This document shows positions 34,538-43,867 of a DNA stretch of 64,000 nt, one piece after another. Positions within the stretch are counted from its first letter, which is position 1. Each line of letters begins with the position of its first letter. Under the pieces are notes generated by a model, which saw only the letters and a program-made list of their open reading frames with translations, made no database searches and was not told the origin of the DNA. The translations under genes were made by a program, and so were the position numbers. This DNA is from CAIXSC01 sp046349935 (GTDB lineage Bacteria > Planctomycetota > Planctomycetia > Pirellulales > Pirellulaceae), in NCBI GenBank assembly GCA_046349935.1, contig JAXMBK010000008.1, positions 186,001-250,000 of the forward strand. Direction: 5' to 3'.

Positions 34538-35083
34538 TTACAGCTCCGAGCGGCGCGGAATCTTGCGCCGCAGCGGGCCGACGATCGCTTGCGGCACAAA
34601 TTGGCTCAGCATTTCATCGCTGGCCAGCGGCGCGATCTGTTTGAGCAGCGAGCTGCTGACGTGGGCGAATCGTTCGTCGGCCACCAGAAACACCGTCTCC
34701 AGTTCGGGGTCGAGATGACGGTTGGCCATCTGCATCGTGAACTCGGCCGCGATATCCGTCAGCGGTCGGACGCCGCGAATCATCACGCGTGCGCCGCACT
34801 CGCGAACGAAGGTGACGGCCAGTCCCGAAAAGGTCCGCACTTCAACGTGGCGAATGTGGGCCGTCGCTTGACGCACCAATTCGACTCGCTCTTGTAAATC
34901 GAAGAGCGGCGATTTGTCGACGTTGATGCCGATGCCGACGATGAGTCGATCGACGAGTCGGCTGGCGCGCTGAATGACGTCGAGATGGCCTAGCGTGATG
35001 GGATCGAAGGTGCCCGTATAGACGGCGGTGCGCGGTGCAGCCGTCGCGGGGGCTGGTTGCGACTTTTCGAGCGAAGGAGGCAT
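34538..35083 (-). CDS. coaD: Phosphopantetheine adenylyltransferase
   Basis: 181 residues. TGTFDPITLGHLDVI carries the TxGH nucleotidyltransferase motif, and VSSSLLKQIAPL is the ISSxxxR/K region. RGVRPLTDIAAEFTMQMANRHL is family-typical. It makes dephospho-CoA from ATP and 4'-phosphopantetheine. The N-terminal 17 residues are polar and extend the family's usual start. It is convergent with mcsB and followed by an aminotransferase gene on the same strand. Confidence 0.95.
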   Translation of the reverse strand: MPPSLEKSQPAPATAAPRTAVYTGTFDPITLGHLDVIQRASRLVDRLIVGIGINVDKSPLFDLQERVELVRQATAHIRHVEVRTFSGLAVTFVRECGARVMIRGVRPLTDIAAEFTMQMANRHLDPELETVFLVADERFAHVSSSLLKQIAPLASDEMLSQFVPQAIVGPLRRKIPRRSEL

Positions 35084-35135
35084 GGCGGCGAGTGGGAAAA
35101 CGAGGAAAGGGAGGCGTGAAGCGGCGAAGCACGAT

Positions 35136-36380
35136 TCAGCCGCTTAGCACTCGGTCGATGGCGGCGCGGAATCGATCGAGATCTTCGGCGTCATTGTAAC
35201 CGTGCGGGCTGATGCGCAGCCAATCGCCGCGGACGCTGACCACGATTCGCTCGTCCAGCAGGCGTCGGCGCAGCGCCGGCAAATCGCGTTCGCCCCATCG
35301 AAAACTCACGATGCTCGAGCGATGTGCGGGATCGCGCGCGCCTCGTACTTCGGCGCCGCGGGAGCGTAGGAACTGGTCGGCGGCGGCGGCGAATTCGAGC
35401 GCCGCGACGGCCAGAGGGGACGTGCGGTGGGTCAGGCCGCAGTCGGCCAGCAAGTCGAGGCTGGCGCCGAGGGCGTGCAGGCCGGCCATGTTGCTGGAAC
35501 CGCCTTCCCACCGAGCCGCATCCGGCCGCCAGCCGGTCTGCACTCGACTGAAGTCATAAGGATGCGGCACGCTGTGCCAGCCAACGCCCCACGGTCGTAG
35601 ACGCTCCAAGTGTTCGGCGCGGACGTACAGCAAGCCGGCGCCTTCCGGGCCGAGCTGCCATTTGTGGCCGTCGGCGGCGAGGAAATCGATCGGCGTCTGA
35701 CGCACATCCAGCGGGAACAGGCCCAGTCCCTGGATGGCGTCGAGCATGACCAAGACGCCGCGCGAGTGAGCCAGGTCGCAGACGTCGTCGAGGCAGATTC
35801 GCCAACCGGCGGCATACTGAATCCAGCTGATGGCGAGCACGCGCGTCCGGGCGTCGCACGCGGCCGCAAGGTCATCGAGCTCGATACGGTCGCCCCGCGG
35901 CGCGACGCAGCGCACTTCCACTCCTCGGTCGCGCAAGTGCCTCCAGGGATAGATGTTCGACGGGAATTCATGCTCGACCGTCACCACGTTGTCGCCGACT
36001 TGCCACGGAAATCCTTCCGCAACGCAGCTGATGCCGTGCGTGGTGTTGGCGACGAACGCCACTTCCGACGCGTCGGCGTGGAGCAAACCGGCCGCTCGCT
36101 GACGCACTTGTTCGACTCGAGCCGCCCAGCATGGCCAGTGCACATCGCCATTTTCGCCAGCGTCAAGGCTCCACCGCTGCAGGGCGTCGAGCGCCGGTTG
36201 AGGCAGGGGGGCGACGGCCGCATGGTCCAAATAGACCCACTTTCGAGTCACGGGCATGGCATCGCGCAGTCGGCGGGACGCTTCGAGCGGCGTGGGGGGG
36301 GCGGTGGAGCGGGCGTCGGGAGAGGCGCTGGACCGATCGCCGGACCGATCGCCGGACGGTGCAAACGGAAGATTCGGCAT
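35136..36380 (-). CDS. Aminotransferase class V (cysteine desulfurase/isopenicillin epimerase-like)
   Basis: 414 residues, PLP fold type I. VYLDHAAVAPLPQ is the N-terminal phosphate region, FVANTTHGISCVAEG and LVMLDAIQGLGLFPLDV carry the PLP-ring Asp, and FLAADGHKWQLGPEGAGLLYV contains the Schiff-base lysine in GHKW. The HKW pattern and NTT block suggest the isopenicillin N epimerase/kynureninase-like branch more than IscS. The first 41 residues repeat GDRS and are low complexity, so an ATG at 36257 is a real alternative start. The substrate is unknown. Confidence 0.85.
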   Translation of the reverse strand: MPNLPFAPSGDRSGDRSSASPDARSTAPPTPLEASRRLRDAMPVTRKWVYLDHAAVAPLPQPALDALQRWSLDAGENGDVHWPCWAARVEQVRQRAAGLLHADASEVAFVANTTHGISCVAEGFPWQVGDNVVTVEHEFPSNIYPWRHLRDRGVEVRCVAPRGDRIELDDLAAACDARTRVLAISWIQYAAGWRICLDDVCDLAHSRGVLVMLDAIQGLGLFPLDVRQTPIDFLAADGHKWQLGPEGAGLLYVRAEHLERLRPWGVGWHSVPHPYDFSRVQTGWRPDAARWEGGSSNMAGLHALGASLDLLADCGLTHRTSPLAVAALEFAAAADQFLRSRGAEVRGARDPAHRSSIVSFRWGERDLPALRRRLLDERIVVSVRGDWLRISPHGYNDAEDLDRFRAAIDRVLSG

Positions 36381-36544
36381 GATCGATCCGAGGAGGGGAC
36401 AAGAAATGGGGACTGGGAAAAGGGTTCCGTCAGACAGGGTGACACAGCCTGAACTCGGATTATACTAGCGAGCGACTTGGCAAAACTGGACTGCCTTGAC
36501 GGGTTGCACCTGAGATTGACCGCGCATTCCAAAGGACGCTTCGC

Positions 36545-36736
36545 ATGCCGAAGGCCCTGTGCATGGCGGGGATGGTGATCGCCATCCTCATCCTACTGCT
36601 TTTCATACTCGACCTTTCGCTTCCGGGCGCTTGGGCTCCGTTTAAGCGCGCCAGCCTGCTTATGGATATCGGCTTCATCCTCTCCGCGGCCGGCCTGGGC
36701 TATCTCAGCTGGACGACCTTTCGCGAACAGAAATAA
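36545..36736 (+). CDS. Small two-helix membrane protein
   Basis: 63 residues: MAGMVIAILILLLFILDLSL (about 7-26) and LLMDIGFILSAAGLGYLSW (about 38-56) are two membrane segments, followed by a short charged tail (FREQK). No family is recognised; such short membrane genes recur in planctomycetes. It precedes the vWA gene on the same strand. A ribosome site is not clear, so it could be a false positive, but the hydrophobic pattern and codon use look real. Confidence 0.55.
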   Translation: MPKALCMAGMVIAILILLLFILDLSLPGAWAPFKRASLLMDIGFILSAAGLGYLSWTTFREQK

Positions 36737-36842
36737 GTCGAGTTTTGTGCAGGCGGCGAAATGAATTAGGTGTTTGCGCGGAGTCCGGTATAATGCGGCG
36801 GTCCTGATAGCTGTCGAAGGCGGTGGTAGGACGGAGCCCGCA

Positions 36843-38822
36843 ATGAACGGTGATCCCGCTGCAATCTTGCCCGAGGCGGAACCTGCGGACGTGGCTGGCG
36901 AAGAAGCCGACGTGCAGGTCGACTCACGCGTTCGCTTTTGGTGGCGCGACTTGTGGCGCGGCTGCGGCGCCAGCCTGATGTCGGCGATGATCAACAGCGT
37001 CGCCCTGGTGGGACTCGCCTATGTGGCCGTGGAAGAGCCGTTGCGCCAGGCGGCTCAAATCGTCATTGCCGAAGTCGCGCCCGAACGTCCGCCCGATGAT
37101 CTGCTCAAGACCGAACTCGACGACCTGCTGACGCCGTCGCTCGAAGTTGCGACCGCGACCTCTTATCAACTGCCGACCGTCAGCATCGCCGAGGGGGCGC
37201 CGGGGACGGCGGGCGGAGGAGCGAACGGAGGCAGTATCGCCGCACCGGTGCTCGACAAGGGCGTCATGGAGCAGGCTTCGGACATCGGCATTAGCGTCGC
37301 CGGACTGATGGAGGAGGCGCCGCCGAGCAAACAGTTGATGGAGCAGCTTCCGGAGGGGGCGGTCGGGGATCCGCGTTCGATCGTCGACAACTATCAGGAA
37401 GCCATGGATCGCATCACGCAAGAGATCCTGTGGATGCTCTCCAAGGGGGATGCGCTGGTCGTCTGGTGCTTTGATCAGTCGGAAAGCATGAAGGACGACC
37501 AGAAGGAGATTCGCGATCGCATTGAACGCGTCTATGCCGAACTGGGGCTCGCGGGCGGCAGCAAGGACCGCGGGCTGCTCACCGCCGTAACCAGCTATGG
37601 CGAGGGTTTTCGCATTCACACTTCGAAGCCGACGGCGGACTTCGCCGCCATCCGCAAGGCGATCGACGAAGTGCCGGTCGATCCGTCGGGGAAAGAATTG
37701 ATGACGCTGGCCGTCGGCCGATCGATCGCTCAACTGCGCGAGCTCGCACAGCGCGAAAACCGGTTGATGGCGCTCGTCCTGGTGACGGACGAAAGCGGCG
37801 ATCGCGAGGCGAACGAGCGCTTCTTGGAGCAAGCGATCGCCGAAGCCAAAGCCGCGCGCTGTCGCGTCTATGTGTTGGGCCGAGAAGCCGTCTTCGGCTA
37901 TCCTTATGCACACATGCGCTGGCAGCATCCGCAGACCAAGCGAGTTCATTGGCTGCCGATTGATCGCGGGCCGGAGGCGGCGTTTGTGGAGCAATTGCAG
38001 ATCGACGGCTTTCGACGCCGGCATGACGCTCACCCTTCCGGCTTCGGCCCCTACGAACAAACGCGTCTGGCACGCGAGACGGGCGGGATTTTCTTCTTGT
38101 TGCCCAGCGTGGAAACGAATCTGGTGCGCGGCGAGAAACAGCGGTACGAATTAGAGCAGATGCGGCCGTACGTCCCCGATATGCGTTCGCGCATGGAAGT
38201 GATCCTCGACCGCGACGATTCGCCGATGCGGCAGATCATCTGGAAGGTGATCAACGATCTCAACCCCTATCATCCACAGGCTTCGAAGTCGATTGAGATG
38301 CGCGTTTCCTTCTCGCCTCAATTCCAGGACTTCGTGAAGCAGGCGGTGGAATCGCAAGTGCAAGCGCGAGCCTACCTGCCGTATCTGGCTCGCGCGCAAG
38401 AGGCGTTGGAGAAGATTCGCGAGTTGCGCGAGCGGGAGCCGTCGCCGCGCTGGCAGGCGAACTACGATCTGATTTACGCGCAACTGATCGCCTATCAGGC
38501 CCGCATTTTTGAATACGGCGCGTACTTGGAGTGGTTCACGAAGAACCCGCCCGTCGTACCGCTGACCAAGGCGCCGAACCTGACGCTGACCCATTGGGAA
38601 ATCCGAACTCGGAAAGAATTGCTTCGCGAAGAGGTTTCCGGGCCCTATATTCAAGAAGCGGATGAGTTGTTCGAGGCGATCTTGCACGATCATCCGGGGA
38701 CCCCTTGGGCGGCGCGAGCGAAGGACGAGCGTGCCCGCGGGTACGGAGTAGAATTGATTCCGGTTTACGAACCGCCCTATCCTAAACCGTCCGGCCCCGT
38801 CATTCCGATCCCCAAGTATTGA
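36843..38822 (+). CDS. Membrane-anchored von Willebrand factor type A domain protein
   Basis: 659 residues from the ATG at 36843 (GGAG seven bases upstream). One hydrophobic segment (about 46-62, ASLMSAMINSVALVGLAYVA) follows a cytoplasmic N-terminus. The vWA domain runs from about 215 to 365: VVWCFDQSESMKDD holds the DxSxS metal site, and LVLVTDESGDRE lies at the fourth strand. The rest (about 370-659) has no name for me; it is helix-rich, with a repeated proline-containing end. The family binds partners through a metal-dependent adhesion site. It is followed 24 bases later by a Tat-exported terpene-cyclase-fold gene, so the two may form an exported pair. Confidence 0.85.
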   Translation: MNGDPAAILPEAEPADVAGEEADVQVDSRVRFWWRDLWRGCGASLMSAMINSVALVGLAYVAVEEPLRQAAQIVIAEVAPERPPDDLLKTELDDLLTPSLEVATATSYQLPTVSIAEGAPGTAGGGANGGSIAAPVLDKGVMEQASDIGISVAGLMEEAPPSKQLMEQLPEGAVGDPRSIVDNYQEAMDRITQEILWMLSKGDALVVWCFDQSESMKDDQKEIRDRIERVYAELGLAGGSKDRGLLTAVTSYGEGFRIHTSKPTADFAAIRKAIDEVPVDPSGKELMTLAVGRSIAQLRELAQRENRLMALVLVTDESGDREANERFLEQAIAEAKAARCRVYVLGREAVFGYPYAHMRWQHPQTKRVHWLPIDRGPEAAFVEQLQIDGFRRRHDAHPSGFGPYEQTRLARETGGIFFLLPSVETNLVRGEKQRYELEQMRPYVPDMRSRMEVILDRDDSPMRQIIWKVINDLNPYHPQASKSIEMRVSFSPQFQDFVKQAVESQVQARAYLPYLARAQEALEKIRELREREPSPRWQANYDLIYAQLIAYQARIFEYGAYLEWFTKNPPVVPLTKAPNLTLTHWEIRTRKELLREEVSGPYIQEADELFEAILHDHPGTPWAARAKDERARGYGVELIPVYEPPYPKPSGPVIPIPKY

Positions 38823-38846
38823 TTCCCCTCGGAGAGGATGTAACCG

Positions 38847-39923
38847 ATGAGCCAAGCGATGAACCGCCGCAATTGCCTGCGACGTATGGCCGGCGCCGGG
38901 TTGGCAGGTGCTGGATTTGCAGGCGCCGTCGCCTTCCAAGCGGGGCCTCGTTCGGCCATCGCCGCGCGCAAACGCGAACCGGCTTGGGACAAGGCGATCG
39001 ACCGTGCGCTCAAATGGGTCGCCCGCACGCAGTCGTCGGCCGGTCATTGGACCGCCCAGAATTACCCCACGGCGATGACGGCGCTGGCCGGCACGGCGCT
39101 CATCGCCTCCGGGTCGACCACCACTCAAGGGCCGTACGCAAAGAACATTCGCCGCGCCGTCGATTACTTGATTCAAAACAAGGTGCGCCCCAATGGACTG
39201 ATCGGCGATCCATTGACCGATCAGCAATACACCTACGGGCACGGTTTTTCGATGTTGTTTCTGTCCCAAGTCTTGGGGGAGGAAGAGGACGCCGAGCGAC
39301 GTCAAGAGTTGGTCGACGTCCTCAACAAGGCGACTCGCTTTAGCGGCCAGGCGCAAACGCGTTCCGGCGGCTGGGGTTATGTGAGCGCCAAAGACGGGAA
39401 CGACTTTGACGAAGGTTCCACCACAATCACCCAAGTGCAGGGATTACGCGGTTGCCGAAATGCGGGCATTCCGGTGCCAGCGGAGGTGATCGACCGCGCA
39501 AAGGAGTACATCTACCAGTGCAAGAACGCCGACGGCGGCATCTCCTACAGCTTCCGCAATCGCGGCAGTTCCCGGCCTGCCATCACGGCGGCCGCACTGG
39601 CGGCGCTCTATAACGCCGGCGACTACGACGGGAAGCACGTCCCCGAGATGCTGAAGTACTGCAAACAGACGCTCAACAACCTGAACGACGCCAGCGGCTC
39701 GTTCGGCCATTGGCACTACACCTACTTGTACTACGCTCAGGTCGTCTATCGCCAAGGCGATAAGGAATGGGATTCCTTCCGCGACAAGCTGTACAACAAA
39801 ATTGCCACCGAGCAGTCGGAGGATGGGACGTGGCAAGGCGCCATCGGTCCCATCTATACGGTCTCCTGCAACCTCATCATGTTGCAGTTGGACCGAGCCT
39901 ATTTGCCGATCTACCAGCGGTAA
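38847..39923 (+). CDS. Tat-exported prenyltransferase/squalene oxidase-repeat protein
   Basis: 358 residues. The start MNRRNCLRRMAGAGLAGAGFAGAVA is a twin-arginine-like signal, with Arg-rich n-region and Ala-rich core. The rest has alpha-alpha toroid (squalene-cyclase type) repeats, for example GHWTAQNYPTAMTALAGTAL, RSGGWGYVSAKDG, DGGISYSFRNRGSSRPAITAAAL and DGTWQGAIGPIYTV. The DxDD catalytic motif of squalene cyclases is not present, so it is not a proven cyclase. It may be a protein-binding or exported terpene-fold protein. It follows the vWA gene and converges on rpsT. Confidence 0.8.
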   Translation: MSQAMNRRNCLRRMAGAGLAGAGFAGAVAFQAGPRSAIAARKREPAWDKAIDRALKWVARTQSSAGHWTAQNYPTAMTALAGTALIASGSTTTQGPYAKNIRRAVDYLIQNKVRPNGLIGDPLTDQQYTYGHGFSMLFLSQVLGEEEDAERRQELVDVLNKATRFSGQAQTRSGGWGYVSAKDGNDFDEGSTTITQVQGLRGCRNAGIPVPAEVIDRAKEYIYQCKNADGGISYSFRNRGSSRPAITAAALAALYNAGDYDGKHVPEMLKYCKQTLNNLNDASGSFGHWHYTYLYYAQVVYRQGDKEWDSFRDKLYNKIATEQSEDGTWQGAIGPIYTVSCNLIMLQLDRAYLPIYQR

Positions 39924-39927
39924 CGGC

Positions 39928-40197
39928 TTACTTGCCCTTCGACTTCTTGATCGCGGCGGAGAGACGCGACTTGGTTCGCGCTGCCGCGTTGGCATGGATG
40001 ACGCCCTTCGAGGCCGCTCGATCCAGCTTCGCCGTCGCCGCGCGGAAAGTCGCTTCGGCCGCTTCCACATTGCCGCTGGCGGCCGCTTCACGAACCTTCT
40101 TCCCGATCGTCTTCAGCGACGACTTCACGGCGCGGTTCTTCGCTCGGTTCGCTTCGCTTTGCTTGTGGCGCTTCTTTGCACTCTTGGTATGAGCCAT
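39928..40197 (-). CDS. rpsT: 30S ribosomal protein S20
   Basis: 89 residues, Lys/Arg/Ala-rich and helical, starting AHTKSAKKRHKQSEANRAKN and ending LSAAIKKSKGK, which is typical for S20. It binds 16S rRNA early in 30S assembly. Only four bases separate it from the end of the converging gene, so the two transcripts probably overlap at their ends. The 116-base gap to its right holds its promoter. Confidence 0.96.
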   Translation of the reverse strand: MAHTKSAKKRHKQSEANRAKNRAVKSSLKTIGKKVREAAASGNVEAAEATFRAATAKLDRAASKGVIHANAAARTKSRLSAAIKKSKGK

Positions 40198-40313
40198 GTC
40201 TCGCTTGTTCCGTATCGCTAAATGAACGTGTCGCTAAATAGACGTGTCGGTAAAGAAATGTCCCCTTCCGCGTCGGACGGACCCGTTTTTATGGCGAATC
40301 TAACCGCCTTTGT

Positions 40314-41729
40314 CTAGGGACCTTCGGCGGTCGATTCGGGATTTTCGACAGACGCATTCCTGGCTTCCGACAACTGCCGCTCGTAACTGGCCGCCTCTTC
40401 TTCGCGTCCGAGGGCTCGAGCCAGCCGACGGGCGTGCTCCAGCGTTCGGCGCCGGGTCGCCCCCGTACCCATCTCCCCCGTACCGCTCGCCCCCTCGCTG
40501 CTGCGCGCCAAACTCGCTCGGTAGCAAGCCAGGGCCGGGCCGAATTGCCGAAGACGTTGCCGGGTCTCCCCCAAATGGAGTAGCGCCGCGGCCGCCTGCG
40601 ACGCGTCCGGAGATTCGGCCGCGACTTCCCAACAGCGGGCCGCTTCGGGCCAGTTTTGCAACCGCTGCAACCGTTCGCCCAGCTGTGCATGCAGTGCGGG
40701 GTCGGTTGGATACAGTCGGCAACGGCCCGCCAGAATCTCCACTTCCAGTCGCAAAATACTGTCCGACAACTCGTCGGCCAACCCCTGCCACAGACCGCCC
40801 CAGATCGCCGCCAGCGGCGACGGGGCCTGTGGCCGAAGTCGCTCGGCGTCCGCCAAACGTTGCGCGATGGTCTGTTGGTCGAGATGGCGCGCCAACGCCA
40901 ATTCGTCGCTGAATTCCCGCAGTTCCAGACGCGAGCCATGGCGGGCGCGCGCGGCGGAAAGCCGCGTTTCCGCGGCGCTCCAGCGACGGGCGTCGCAGAG
41001 CGTGCGCAGGTGCGCCAATTCGTCGACGAACGACGGGGCCTCGAGGAAGGTCGTCCGCTCCGCTCCGCCCGTTTCCGAACGTTCGTCGGGCAGCAGCGGC
41101 AGATAGTGAGCCGCTTCGAGGTCGGCGGGGTGCGTCTGGGCGACGAACAGCCAGTCGAGGCGAGCGGCGGAGAATTGGCCGCGAGTCATCCGCACCCGCG
41201 CCGCGCGACGACGGACTTCGACGTCCGAGTCGGCCCACTGCAGCGCTTCCTCGGTGTAGCGCCAGGCCGCTTCCCGATGGCCGCTCGCCTGATGCGCGTC
41301 GACGAGCGCCAACAGCAATGGCAGGTGGCGTGGATCGTCGATCAGCAGCGCCGGGGCTTGCGACAGGATGGTCGACCAGTCGCCGCGCAGAGCGGCGGCG
41401 ACGATGCGCGACTGACGCGCCCAGCGGCCAAGCCAGAACGACTTTTTGTTACCATGAGCCGGCTTTCGCAGATTTAGCAGCAAGGCGTCCGCATACAGCG
41501 CGCTGGCGGGGTCGGCGGCGACGCAGGCTGCCAGTTCGTGATGCGCCTCCAGGGACGCGCTCGGCGACTGCTGCATCATCTGCCAAGCACGCTCGAACCG
41601 CCGCTGCAATTCGCGCCGCTGCGTCGCCGTCAGCGGGGCGACGGGCGGCGGGGCGCGCGGCGCCGAACGGTCGGCGGGCGCCGGCGAAGCAGATGGTTCC
41701 AGGGGCGACGACGGTTCCAAGGGAAACAT
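40314..41729 (-). CDS. TPR-like helical repeat protein
   Basis: 471 residues from the ATG at 41729; the frame is open to 42014 but runs into the divergent cobA-hemD gene, so the shorter start is used. The sequence is a string of helices with TPR-type spacing (for example HHELAACVAADPASALYADALLL, DLEAAHYLPLLPDE, NWPEAARCWEVAAESPDAS, FGPALACYRASLARSSEG). The N-terminus is Pro/Ser/Ala-rich. No signal peptide or catalytic motif is visible. It probably is a scaffold or assembly protein. It diverges from cobA-hemD by 39 bases. Confidence 0.75.
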   Translation of the reverse strand: MFPLEPSSPLEPSASPAPADRSAPRAPPPVAPLTATQRRELQRRFERAWQMMQQSPSASLEAHHELAACVAADPASALYADALLLNLRKPAHGNKKSFWLGRWARQSRIVAAALRGDWSTILSQAPALLIDDPRHLPLLLALVDAHQASGHREAAWRYTEEALQWADSDVEVRRRAARVRMTRGQFSAARLDWLFVAQTHPADLEAAHYLPLLPDERSETGGAERTTFLEAPSFVDELAHLRTLCDARRWSAAETRLSAARARHGSRLELREFSDELALARHLDQQTIAQRLADAERLRPQAPSPLAAIWGGLWQGLADELSDSILRLEVEILAGRCRLYPTDPALHAQLGERLQRLQNWPEAARCWEVAAESPDASQAAAALLHLGETRQRLRQFGPALACYRASLARSSEGASGTGEMGTGATRRRTLEHARRLARALGREEEAASYERQLSEARNASVENPESTAEGP

Positions 41730-41768
41730 GGATCGAATCGGGATCCCAGACGAGACGGATGGAGACGC

Positions 41769-43319
41769 ATGGCGGACGCAGCGGAACAGGCGGGTCGAGT
41801 ATATCTGGTCGGCGCGGGACCTGGCGATCCAGGGTTGCTGACGCTGCGCGGTCTGGAGTGCCTGCGTCGGGCCGACGTGGTGCTTTACGACTACCTGGTG
41901 AATCCCGTGCTCGTTCGCCACTCGCGCGCCGACGCCGAACGGATTTGCCTCGGGCGACATGGACGAAGTCGGCAATGGACGCAGGATGAAATCCAGAACG
42001 AGATGGTGCGACACGCGCGGGCGGGGCGCATCGTCGTGCGTCTGAAGGGCGGCGATCCGGCTGTGTTCGGACGCGTGGCGGAAGAGTGTGCCGCGCTACG
42101 CGCCGCCGGCATTCCGTTCGAGATTGTGCCAGGCATTACCGCGGCGCTCGCGGCCGGCAGCTTCGCCGGCATTCCGATCACGCATCGCGAAGTCGCGTCG
42201 GCGGTGGCGCTGGTCACGGGGCAGGAGGACGCCGACAAGGAGGAGTCGTCGCTCGACTACGCCGCGTTGGCCCGCTTTCCCGGCACGTTGGTCGTCTACA
42301 TGGGGGTGACGACCGTCGCGCGCTGGTCCGCTCAGTTGTTGGCAGCGGGCAAACCGGCCGACACGCCGGTGGCGCTCGTCCGCAGGTGCAGTCTGCCAGA
42401 TCAACAAATGGTCCGTTGCACCTTGGGGACGGTCGCTCAGCACTTGACGCCGGCCTCGAAACTGCGGCCGCCGGTGATCGTCATCGTCGGGCCCGTCGTC
42501 GACATGGCGGACCAACTGGCTTGGTTCGACCGGCGTCCGTTGTGGGGGACGAGCGTATTGGTTTCGCGTCCGGTCGATCAGGCGGACGAGTTGGCCGATC
42601 CGCTGCGCGAGCGCGGCGCCGAGGTGTGGGTGCAGCCTGCGATCACGATCGGGCCGCCCGACGACTGGACGCCCGTCGATGGGGCGATCGAGCGGATGGC
42701 GCGTCGCGCGGGGCGCGGCGCGCCGGAGTTCGATTGGTTGGTGTTCTCCAGCGGCAACGGCGTGCGCTATTTCTTGGACCGCATCGCCGCTCGCGGCCAC
42801 GACCTGCGCATTCTGGGCGGCGCGAAACTGGCAGTGATCGGGCCGGGCACCGCGGCCGCGCTGGCCGACTATCGATTGCAAGCCGATCTGCAGCCTCCCG
42901 AGTATCGCGCCGAATCGTTGGCCGAAGTCTTGGCGGCGCCGGCTCAAGGCAAACGCTGTTTGCTGTTGCGTGCGAGCCGAGGCCGCGACGTGTTGCCGGC
43001 GCGGCTGGCGCAGTCGGCCGCCTACGTCGAACAAGTCGTGGTGTATGCCAGCCGCGACGCGGCGGTCGCGGATGAAGAGGTTCGCGATCGGATGCGGCGC
43101 GGCGATATCGACTGGGTCGCCGTCACCAGTTCCGCCATCGCCCGTTCGCTGGCAACGCTGTTCGGCGACGACTTGCGTCGCTGCCGGCTGGTCAGCATTA
43201 GCCCGCTCACTTCGGAGACGCTGCGCGAACAGGGATTTGCTCCCGCCGCGGAAGCCGTCGAGTACACGACGGACGGGCTGATTGCGGCGTTGGAGGAAGC
43301 CGTCGCGCGGCCCGCTTGA
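41769..43319 (+). CDS. Uroporphyrinogen-III C-methyltransferase fused to uroporphyrinogen-III synthase
   Basis: 516 residues from the ATG at 41769. Residues about 10-245 are SUMT (CobA): VYLVGAGPGDPGLLTLRG, RLKGGDPAVFGRVAEECAAL, IPFEIVPGITAALA and SMGVTT-like YMGVTTVAR. Residues about 265-516 are HemD-like: SVLVSRPVDQADELADPLRERGAEV, WLVFSSGNGVRYFLDRI, KLAVIGPGTAAAL and a C-terminal DGLIAALEEAV. The fusion joins closure of the ring (HemD) with methylation to precorrin-2, a branch point to sirohaem or cobalamin. Such fusions are known in several phyla. It is divergent from the TPR gene. Confidence 0.93.
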   Translation: MADAAEQAGRVYLVGAGPGDPGLLTLRGLECLRRADVVLYDYLVNPVLVRHSRADAERICLGRHGRSRQWTQDEIQNEMVRHARAGRIVVRLKGGDPAVFGRVAEECAALRAAGIPFEIVPGITAALAAGSFAGIPITHREVASAVALVTGQEDADKEESSLDYAALARFPGTLVVYMGVTTVARWSAQLLAAGKPADTPVALVRRCSLPDQQMVRCTLGTVAQHLTPASKLRPPVIVIVGPVVDMADQLAWFDRRPLWGTSVLVSRPVDQADELADPLRERGAEVWVQPAITIGPPDDWTPVDGAIERMARRAGRGAPEFDWLVFSSGNGVRYFLDRIAARGHDLRILGGAKLAVIGPGTAAALADYRLQADLQPPEYRAESLAEVLAAPAQGKRCLLLRASRGRDVLPARLAQSAAYVEQVVVYASRDAAVADEEVRDRMRRGDIDWVAVTSSAIARSLATLFGDDLRRCRLVSISPLTSETLREQGFAPAAEAVEYTTDGLIAALEEAVARPA

Positions 43320-43347
43320 ACCGCAGGCTTCGCTTCCAAGTTTCCGC

Positions 43348-43863
43348 CTAGAGATACCATTCGGCGAAACGCCGGCTCGCGCCGTCGAGGGTTCGAACGT
43401 CGGCCAGCAGGAAGCGCAGTCCGCGCCGGTCGACGATGATCGCACGATGCGGACTGAGTCGGTGAAAGTCTTCCTCGGCGCGCAGAATGAAGCGCGTTCG
43501 ACCGCGATCGGTCTCGACATCCCACTCGCACGGTTCCGAGAGACTCGAAACGCTGTACACGCGCTGGATGACGGGGATGAAGTCGCGCTGCGCCAAGTCG
43601 TCTTCGAGCAGCGCTCGCGTGGCGGCGTCGACGTCTCTCAGCGACTCGAGCCACGTGATTTCGCGGCCGCGCGGATCGCATAGCGCCACAGGGCCGTCGG
43701 GGGACGAGACGGGGAACATGCGGATGGCGGAGACGCCCGAATAGTGCGAGCCGTCTTCGAGCGCGAGGACGAGGTGCCCCCAGGCGTCGCGCGCGAGCGT
43801 AAAGCGGGGCGGTTGCAAGCGCGCCGTCGTGGACGGCAGCGCGGAGCGGAAGGGAGTCGACAT
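43348..43863 (-). CDS. DUF1854 protein (cyanophycin-associated)
   Basis: 171 residues. The start is polar and then follows a small beta-rich domain: FTLARDAWGHLVLALEDGSHYSGVSAIRMFP, PVALCDPRGREITWLESL and CEWDVETDRGRTRFILRAEEDF. The final strand (HRAIIVDRRGLRFLLADVRTLD) fits the DUF1854 family, which is known to sit with cyanophycin genes and an ABC transporter. It directly follows the ABC exporter gene (five bases between the genes), so the two are one unit. Its mechanism is unknown. Confidence 0.85.
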   Translation of the reverse strand: MSTPFRSALPSTTARLQPPRFTLARDAWGHLVLALEDGSHYSGVSAIRMFPVSSPDGPVALCDPRGREITWLESLRDVDAATRALLEDDLAQRDFIPVIQRVYSVSSLSEPCEWDVETDRGRTRFILRAEEDFHRLSPHRAIIVDRRGLRFLLADVRTLDGASRRFAEWYL

Positions 43864-43867
43864 GATG

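Noticed and set aside
38847..39923. Squalene-hopene cyclase (hopanoid synthesis)
   Set aside because: The toroid repeats fit, but the protein is only 358 residues, has a Tat-like signal and lacks the DxDD catalytic motif.
41730..42014. N-terminal extension of the TPR-like gene to 42014
   Set aside because: It would run antisense through the start of the cobA-hemD gene; its residues look like a shadow of that gene.
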